From contig NZ_FOCK01000006.1 of assembly GCF_900110085.1 (NCBI RefSeq), positions 239,731 to 303,730 on the forward strand: a stretch of 64,000 nt of DNA. Direction: 5' to 3'. The position numbers and the translations under genes are program-made. Origin of the DNA: Prevotella sp. ne3005 (GTDB taxonomy: Bacteria; Bacteroidota; Bacteroidia; Bacteroidales; Bacteroidaceae). A model generated the notes under the pieces. That model saw only the letters and a list, made by a program, of their open reading frames with translations. It did not search any database and was not told the origin of the DNA. Below, one piece after another: positions 59,135-64,000 of the stretch (position 1 is the stretch's first letter; each line of letters opens with the position of its first letter).

Positions 59135-59817
59135 ATATCGATGATGACATTAAACGTACCACCCAAGCGCGTGTCACCATAAATGCCATAGCCTGGCACG
59201 TACCAAGTATTGCCAAAGTTACCATCCTCAGAATGAGAGATACGACGCTTGTAACGTACGCTCCATCCTAAATGGAGCGGACCGAAGATCTTTGCATCCA
59301 CGCCAACCACAGCCTCTATCCAGTGCTGATTGCAGGAGGCATCCTTAACACCATAGCTTGTGTTCCACAGCCAGACGGGATCAGGGAAGTCTGGACGAGA
59401 GATATTGACTTTATAAGAGGTATAGGCATAGCGCAGACCAACATAGAGACGGTTTTTGCCATGCTTATCCTTCAACATGTTCTTATCGATACCAATACGG
59501 AAATAGGGGGCCTTGGTATCATAGTGAATATGCGTCACATCGTCACTATGGTTGGCCTTGCCAAGTCCAATTTCAACGATCGGGAACCACTCGTCGTGAA
59601 GGTTGACACGCAGGGCACCCTCATATTGTCCGTTATCAGAGAACGCCATCAGGCCAGCTCCCACGAGATCGAACGAGACAGCAAAGCCACGGAACACTGG
59701 GATAGAGTCTTTCTGAAAGGCGAAAAACTTTATCTGTGCCGAAGCTGCAGTTGCAATGATCAGCAACAGCAGACTAATCGTCCCTCTTCGGATAGAAGTA
59801 AAGATGAACCGTCTCAT
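59131..59817 (-). CDS. DUF6048 family outer-membrane-type protein
   Basis: Function unknown. Signal peptide (TISLLLLIIATAASAQ) followed by a small beta-barrel-like pattern: FAVSFDLVGAGLMAFSDNGQYEGALRVNL, RLYVGLRYAYTSYKVNI and a final strand RLGGTFNVIIDI. The family is restricted to Bacteroidales and is regularly paired with DUF6452, as here with a 44-bp overlap. 228 residues. Confidence 0.8.
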   Translation of the reverse strand: MRRFIFTSIRRGTISLLLLIIATAASAQIKFFAFQKDSIPVFRGFAVSFDLVGAGLMAFSDNGQYEGALRVNLHDEWFPIVEIGLGKANHSDDVTHIHYDTKAPYFRIGIDKNMLKDKHGKNRLYVGLRYAYTSYKVNISRPDFPDPVWLWNTSYGVKDASCNQHWIEAVVGVDAKIFGPLHLGWSVRYKRRISHSEDGNFGNTWYVPGYGIYGDTRLGGTFNVIIDI

Positions 59818-60283
59818 AGTCGTAAGTTACAGATGGATTCTTAATCACAATCGAGTCAATATAGTTCTGCGTATAGCGGATACCAGTCAAAGTATGGAAG
59901 AAGATAGTATTACAGTCCACAGACTCGAAATGGGGATAATCGTCTTTCTTAATCCATACGGTATCTGTCACGTGCAGGTCTGTGTTGCTATTGTCAAAAT
60001 GAAACAAGAGAATATCCTCAGGATGGGAATAGCTAATGGGGAGGTTAAATTTTGCCTTTTCCGTCAGTTTGTTCAGAACGGTATTATCTTTGCCGTTCAA
60101 GATTACAACCTCATTACCATCCTTCGTGACCGTAGTCACCGTCAGTGTATCGCTGAGCGGTAGCTCCAGCCCGTCGTCATCGTAGACCTCCCAGATTGTC
60201 TCCACAATGCTGTTCACAGGACAATCGATGCTGGAGCAGGCTGTCAGCAACATTATCAGCAATATATAGGGAAGGCGTTTCAT
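59774..60283 (-). CDS. DUF6452 family lipoprotein
   Basis: Function unknown. Lipoprotein signal with Cys16 (LLTACSSIDCPVN), then a beta-rich domain with DTLTVTT and HLYFYPKRDD at the end. 169 residues. It overlaps the DUF6048 gene by 44 bp and the GT2 gene by 4 bp, so the four genes GT2-DUF6452-DUF6048-apbE appear translationally chained. Confidence 0.8.
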   Translation of the reverse strand: MKRLPYILLIMLLTACSSIDCPVNSIVETIWEVYDDDGLELPLSDTLTVTTVTKDGNEVVILNGKDNTVLNKLTEKAKFNLPISYSHPEDILLFHFDNSNTDLHVTDTVWIKKDDYPHFESVDCNTIFFHTLTGIRYTQNYIDSIVIKNPSVTYDYETVHLYFYPKRDD

Positions 60284-61236
60284 ATCACCTGTTCGATTTG
60301 ATAGTCATTTCTCCCACTTGATGAACGACTGATAAGGTCACCTATGAAGCCCGTAAGGAACAACTGCGTACCTATCATCATCATGGTCAGAGCGATATAG
60401 AAGAACGGAGAGTCCGTCACCAAGCGCTGGGGGATATGATGAGCCAGACACCACAGTTTATCTGCTCCAATCCACAAGGCAGCTACAAAACCAATGAAGA
60501 ACATCACCGTACCCAGGAAACCAAACACGTGCATCGGCTTCTTACCAAAAGTAGAGAGGAACCAAAGTGTCAGCAGATCAAGGTAGCCGTTGACGAAACG
60601 GTTCAATCCCATAAATTTCGATGAGCCATATTTACGGGCCTGATGCTGCACCACCTTCTCACCAATCTTGACAAAACCCGCATTCTTCGCCAGATAAGGA
60701 ATATAACGGTGCATCTCACCATATACCTCGATATTCTTCACCACTGCCTTGCGATAAGCTTTCAGACCACAGTTAAAGTCATGAAGGTTCTTAATTCCGC
60801 TAATCTTACGGGCTGTGGCATTGAAAAGTTTTGTTGGAAGCGTCTTTGAGATGGGGTCATAACGCTTTTGCTTATAGCCGCTCACCAGATCGTAACCTTC
60901 TTCCTTAATCATACGGTACAACTCTGGAATCTCGTCAGGTGAGTCTTGTAAATCGGCATCCATTGTGATAACCACATCGCCCTGGGCTTGCTCAAAGCCA
61001 CAATACAAGGCAGGACTCTTGCCATAGTTCCTACGGAACTTGATTCCCTTCACCACATCTGGTTGCTTCTGGTTCAGTTCGGTGATGATGTCCCAAGAAC
61101 GGTCGGTAGAGCCGTCATTGATAAAAATGACTTCATAACTGAAACCATTCTTCTTCATGACCCGTTCTATCCAGGCATACAATTCAGGTATCGACTCGTC
61201 CTCATTATAAAGAGGTATTACTACTGATATATCCAT
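60280..61236 (-). CDS. Glycosyltransferase family 2, polyprenyl-phosphate type
   Basis: Likely transfers a sugar to a polyprenyl phosphate at the inner membrane. GT-A fold with VVIPLYNEDESIPEL at 5-19, INDGSTDRSWDI near 39, MDADLQDSPDEIPELY (DxD) near 92 and FNCGLKAYRKAVV. Two C-terminal helices (MHVFGFLGTVMFFIGFVAALWIG and FFYIALTMMMIGTQLFLTGFI). The 318-residue length and layout match DPM1/GtrB-like enzymes that donate sugars for lipid A or polysaccharide modification. Sits 8 bp after the DUF4199 gene. Confidence 0.92.
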   Translation of the reverse strand: MDISVVIPLYNEDESIPELYAWIERVMKKNGFSYEVIFINDGSTDRSWDIITELNQKQPDVVKGIKFRRNYGKSPALYCGFEQAQGDVVITMDADLQDSPDEIPELYRMIKEEGYDLVSGYKQKRYDPISKTLPTKLFNATARKISGIKNLHDFNCGLKAYRKAVVKNIEVYGEMHRYIPYLAKNAGFVKIGEKVVQHQARKYGSSKFMGLNRFVNGYLDLLTLWFLSTFGKKPMHVFGFLGTVMFFIGFVAALWIGADKLWCLAHHIPQRLVTDSPFFYIALTMMMIGTQLFLTGFIGDLISRSSSGRNDYQIEQVI

Positions 61237-61244
61237 GTTGTCAT

Positions 61245-61793
61245 TTAAAGATTTGCGATATTGGATTTGGTTCGCTGCATAATCAGGCTGATGGGCACAC
61301 CAAGCACGAAACCCAGGGTGATATTAATCGTCAGCATGTTCAGCGCATAGTCTATCGGACGGATATTGGCCAGCTCCTTCAGACTCTCAGTCATCATCTC
61401 TGTCATGCCATATTGCTTGAGCATCTGCTGAGCCTCTTCGGAGGTAACCATCTTTGAGAACTGACTCAGCAAATAGCCGTTGTCCATAAAGGCAAAATAA
61501 AGATACTGCGCAAGGGCAAACAAAACACCGCCATAGAAGAAAACCAAGACGGAATAGGCATAACCTCTACGGAAAGAGATGATGCCTTCACGGCCATAGT
61601 CCCGAAACTTTCTAAGACGTTCACCAACAAAAATAGGAGTATATACTACCAGCATGACTGCAGCCAGCCCAAGCAGCTGGCTTTGTACACCTATTATATA
61701 TAATATAAAAGCTATCACCCACAGGAGGGCCAGAAAAGCGCCATCCTGACGGGCAAAAGCCTTAAGTTGTATATATTCTGGAGCTGTCATCAT
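61245..61793 (-). CDS. DUF4199 membrane protein
   Basis: Inner-membrane protein of unknown function. The 182 residues have four hydrophobic segments: FLALLWVIAFILYIIGV, LGLAAVMLVVYTPIFVG, AYSVLVFFYGGVLFALAQYLYF and ALNMLTINITLGFVLGVPISLIM. Between the third and fourth lies a helical loop with SKMVTSEEAQQMLKQYGMTEMM, typical of DUF4199. First gene of the DUF4199-GT2-DUF6452-DUF6048-apbE-crp run. Confidence 0.85.
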   Translation of the reverse strand: MMTAPEYIQLKAFARQDGAFLALLWVIAFILYIIGVQSQLLGLAAVMLVVYTPIFVGERLRKFRDYGREGIISFRRGYAYSVLVFFYGGVLFALAQYLYFAFMDNGYLLSQFSKMVTSEEAQQMLKQYGMTEMMTESLKELANIRPIDYALNMLTINITLGFVLGVPISLIMQRTKSNIANL

Positions 61794-61817
61794 TTAACAT
61801 TTTTCGTTTAGACGGTG

Positions 61818-61825
61818 CAAAATTA
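61818..61825 (-). promoter_or_regulatory. Promoter -7 box of the DUF4199-GT2 operon
   Basis: Minus strand TAATTTTG, 24 nt upstream of the DUF4199 ATG. Confidence 0.55.
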
Positions 61826-61921
61826 CGCATTTTCTCGCATATAACGAGTGCATCGTCTCAAAAAATCGTTAAAAAGATAAACTTTTCACTTTTCACTTCT
61901 CACTTTTTCACTTTTTTGTTG

Positions 61922-61929
61922 TACCTTTG
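61922..61929 (+). promoter_or_regulatory. Promoter -7 box of the SRP RNA-tRNA-Thr unit
   Basis: TACCTTTG about 35 nt before the SRP RNA, preceded by a long pyrimidine run. Confidence 0.65.
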
Positions 61930-61963
61930 CACCCGCTTTCAAGCAAATTGTTCTTTTAAATAT

Positions 61964-62059
61964 GGGCGAGTCCTGTACGGCCAGCTCCCTCGGAATCCCC
62001 CAGGGTGGGAACGCAGCAAGGGTACTTGGTTGTAGCGGCGCGATACAGTCAGCTCGCCC
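61964..62059 (+). ncRNA. ffs: Signal recognition particle RNA (4.5S type)
   Basis: Scaffold of the signal recognition particle. GGGCGAG (61964-61970) pairs with CTCGCCC (62053-62059), closing one long hairpin. The conserved Ffh-binding apex is present: GGAA near 62010 and CGCAGCAAGG near 62031. About 96 nt, the short bacterial form. It ends just 4 nt before tRNA-Thr. Confidence 0.93.
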
Positions 62060-62063
62060 ACCC

Positions 62064-62137
62064 GCCTCTTTAGCTCAGTTGGCCAGAGCACGTGATTTGT
62101 AATCTCGGGGTCGTTGGTTCGAATCCGACAAGAGGCT
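62064..62137 (+). tRNA. tRNA-Thr (anticodon TGT)
   Basis: Acceptor GCCTCTT (62064-62070) pairs with AAGAGGC (62130-62136); D-arm GCTC/GAGC; anticodon loop TTTGTAA with TGT; T-arm with GGTTCGAATCC. The anticodon stem has one T-T mismatch. Discriminator is T; CCA is not encoded. It lies 4 nt after the SRP RNA and shares its promoter and terminator. Confidence 0.94.
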
Positions 62138-62146
62138 CTAGCATTG

Positions 62147-62182
62147 AAGAAGGGTTGGCAATAGCCAACCCTTCTTATTTTA
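62147..62182 (+). terminator. Intrinsic terminator of the SRP RNA-tRNA-Thr unit
   Basis: 13-bp perfect stem AAGAAGGGTTGGC/GCCAACCCTTCTT with a 4-nt loop, then ATTTTAA. Confidence 0.88.
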
Positions 62183-62208
62183 ACCCCTTATTTCTTCATA
62201 CTCAGTTT

Positions 62209-63507
62209 TTATTTCGTTTTCTTATAGGTGATATTAGCATCCTTTAGCATCTTTCGATAATATGCAGACACATCCTTCCAATGGTAGAAAGGATAACAAT
62301 CGGTTTCAATGGGGATCGAGGTTTCGTTCTCATTCATCAGAAATTTGACAAGAACATCGTCAGAGTCCTGTTTACGGAAGAATATCCACTGAATATTACC
62401 AGCCATCGGAATGAGTCTAAAAATGGTAAACTGTTTGTGCAAGTTCTCCATATCGTCAGTCCCATGAATCGCTTCCTTAAACCCCATAATAAAGGAGAAG
62501 GGCAAAACCACACTATCATGGCCGAAGCGGAGCCTAACACTTGGTTTCCCAGAGGCAACTGCTAAATCTGCCTCATTCAGAAAATTCATGAGCAACGGAT
62601 AGATGGCGTAATAATTATGGCGAGAGCCAGGCATCAAGCCCTCCCAAAGACACCAACTGGCATTATAGGCTCGGAAGCCATCTATAAGTTCATCCTCAGT
62701 CAGCAAATCATCAAACGTCAAATTCAACTCAGGCAGACAACTCATATCGGAAGCAATATTCCACAGACCATCGGCAAAACGATAATCATCAATATATTCT
62801 GTAGCAGCCTTTGCGTCATTAAACAAAACCCCCATCAGTCTATGTCCATTTAACATCTTATGACAGAACTTATCCAATTTCTCATACAAAGGTCCATCCG
62901 TCTCTGATTCTGGAATACTGATACTGTCGTTGGGAAGTAAATAATACATATCGTGCTCACTGGCATCCATCATAATGGTCAATAAGGGATTCATTGTCTT
63001 CAACTCCAAACAAAAGTTTGCCATACTCAGCATACACCTCCTAACTGTTGAAGAATTGGCTTTGACACATATAGGCTGTTTCATCAGTGAAGGATAGTTG
63101 ACACACAGCCTATGGGCAATAGCCCGATGCTGTTGGCCGCCTAACTGCGTAAGATCACCATCACGATGAAAGGCATTCTCTGCCGCCACTTTCAGTCGAC
63201 ACAAGATTTCTTTACCCGTTTCCGTTAACAGTCCTCTGATCTGGGCCGTGTCCATTTTCCCAATCACATATTTATAATGATCATCATCTGTCATGTAACG
63301 AGCACCATGTCTACCATAATGAGTGACGTAGAACGGCTCATAGCCTGCAGGAGGCGCAGTGATGTGTCCTGTTGGATTAGGGTAGTTGCAATAATTACCA
63401 CTGGCAAGGTCCATGTGGGCCAGTAATTCTGACCTCGACGTCTGAGCAGATACAAAAATGCAGCATCCCGTCATCAGACTAATAAAAGATAGTTTAAGAT
63501 TTAACAT
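62209..63507 (-). CDS. Histidine acid phosphatase (phytase-like)
   Basis: Exported phosphomonoesterase of branch 2 of the histidine phosphatases, possibly acting on inositol phosphates. Signal peptide (LSFISLMTGCCIFVSAQ), catalytic motif RHGAR at 66-70 (nucleophile His67), and the proton-donor pair in RFGHDSVVLPF near 324. The 432 residues and GYEPFYVTHYGRHGARY start are typical of Bacteroidota MINPP-like enzymes. Monocistronic with a TATCTTTG promoter. Confidence 0.9.
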   Translation of the reverse strand: MLNLKLSFISLMTGCCIFVSAQTSRSELLAHMDLASGNYCNYPNPTGHITAPPAGYEPFYVTHYGRHGARYMTDDDHYKYVIGKMDTAQIRGLLTETGKEILCRLKVAAENAFHRDGDLTQLGGQQHRAIAHRLCVNYPSLMKQPICVKANSSTVRRCMLSMANFCLELKTMNPLLTIMMDASEHDMYYLLPNDSISIPESETDGPLYEKLDKFCHKMLNGHRLMGVLFNDAKAATEYIDDYRFADGLWNIASDMSCLPELNLTFDDLLTEDELIDGFRAYNASWCLWEGLMPGSRHNYYAIYPLLMNFLNEADLAVASGKPSVRLRFGHDSVVLPFSFIMGFKEAIHGTDDMENLHKQFTIFRLIPMAGNIQWIFFRKQDSDDVLVKFLMNENETSIPIETDCYPFYHWKDVSAYYRKMLKDANITYKKTK

Positions 63508-63533
63508 AATTGATTAATTTAGATATGATGGTG

Positions 63534-63541
63534 CAAAGATA
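63534..63541 (-). promoter_or_regulatory. Promoter -7 box of the histidine phosphatase gene
   Basis: Minus strand TATCTTTG, 26 nt before the ATG. Confidence 0.65.
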
Positions 63542-63603
63542 CGAATTAGGGGTCGAAAATCCAAATATATTTTGGTTTTTCCATATATGAGTTTCATGAA
63601 AAC

Positions 63604-63641
63604 ACAAAAACGAAGCCCCGGGTCATTTCTGACTCGGGGCT
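63604..63641 (-). terminator. rRNA operon terminator
   Basis: Minus strand: AGCCCCGAGTCA and TGACCCGGGGCT close a GAAA tetraloop, followed by TCGTTTTTG. It lies 11 bp past the 5S RNA. Confidence 0.88.
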
Positions 63642-63652
63642 CTCTGATAAAA

Positions 63653-63763
<111 letters not shown>

Positions 63764-63841
63764 TATGGGGTTTGACTATTTCCACACAAGAACAGAAGCA
63801 AGGACTAAGCCTTCTAAAACTTCATTACATCTGATAATATG

Positions 63842-64000
63842 ACTCAAGCGAAAGATTTCGGGCAATTAGTAGTGCTCGGCTTTGACGTCACCGTCTTTAC
63901 ACCTGCACCCTATCAACGTCGTAGTCTACGACGACCCTCTATGGAGTCCTCATCTTGCGGCTGGCTTCGCACTTAGATGCTTTCAGCGCTTATCCAATCC
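63842..64000 (-). rRNA. rrl: 23S ribosomal RNA (3-prime end only)
   Basis: Minus strand shows the conserved 23S 3-prime region, including GGATAAGCGCTGAAAGCATC, CTAAGTGCGAAGCC, and TGATAGGGTGCAGGTGTAAAG. The molecule continues past the right edge; the 3-prime end is placed by estimate. Confidence 0.9.

Overview
The window is a stretch of chromosome from a member of the Bacteroidota, most likely a Prevotella-like member of the Bacteroidales. Support: SusC/SusD pair, Bacteroidales-type LptD and long NusB, DUF3127/DUF5606/DUF6048/DUF6452 proteins, and dozens of TAnnTTTG (-7) promoter boxes just upstream of genes, with few Shine-Dalgarno motifs. No phage structural genes, CRISPR array or complete transposase gene were seen.

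Layout. 1-1.8 kb: 3-prime-truncated mreB, a stand-alone IMP cyclohydrolase (purH) and rhamnose mutarotase. 1.8-8.4 kb: small polysaccharide-utilisation locus (SusC, SusD, CE12-type rhamnogalacturonan acetylesterase, RhaM). 8.5-9.6 kb: asnA. 9.84-17.93 kb: an 8-kb integrative island in the 3-prime end of tRNA-Arg(CCG). It has a 47-bp direct repeat at each end, integrase-arm-like iterons at both ends, an integrase gene broken by an in-frame TGA, a HEPN/Abi protein, two Sel1-repeat proteins, DUF3127, a zinc ribbon, a BspA-like LRR protein, a DUF2971 protein, and a dense cluster of structured RNA elements including two paralogous promoter-hairpin-terminator units. 18-20.5 kb: Hsp20 under an apparent sigma-54 promoter with twin upstream sites, then a DUF389 membrane protein. 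20.6-21.0 kb: a 343-bp element with 38-bp inverted termini. 21-34 kb: pepT, a CPA2 antiporter, lptD, an HD protein, a pyruvate carboxylase B/oxaloacetate decarboxylase-like protein, a preQ1 riboswitch with a queuosine-precursor transporter and queF, a Ca2+/Na+ exchanger, and an S4 protein, pth and rplY. 34-44 kb: nusB-yajC-ybbR-coaE-DUF5606, SulP transporter, two secreted proteins, aldA and a TPR histidine kinase. 44-53 kb: VTC/DUF4956/DUF2490 cluster, exonuclease III, CE15 esterase, a repeat-rich 600-bp intergenic stretch, ribH, TPR protein, recF, DUF721. 53-62 kb: fau, S41 protease, dCMP deaminase, M3 peptidase, Crp-like regulator, ApbE, DUF6048/DUF6452, GT2, DUF4199. 62-64 kb: SRP RNA and tRNA-Thr, a histidine acid phosphatase, and the end of an rRNA operon (5S and the 3-prime end of 23S, minus strand).

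How the genes fit together. RhaM, the CE12 esterase and SusCD point to uptake and deacetylation of rhamnose-containing pectin; AldA (lactaldehyde dehydrogenase-like) could oxidise the lactaldehyde released from rhamnose or fucose. The transporter and QueF form a riboswitch-controlled queuosine salvage/synthesis unit. Most of the rest is ordinary housekeeping. The points most worth a second look are the island with its twin small-RNA units, the sigma-54 control region of hsp20, the preQ1-I aptamer with an inserted hairpin, and two inverted-repeat elements without any coding capacity.
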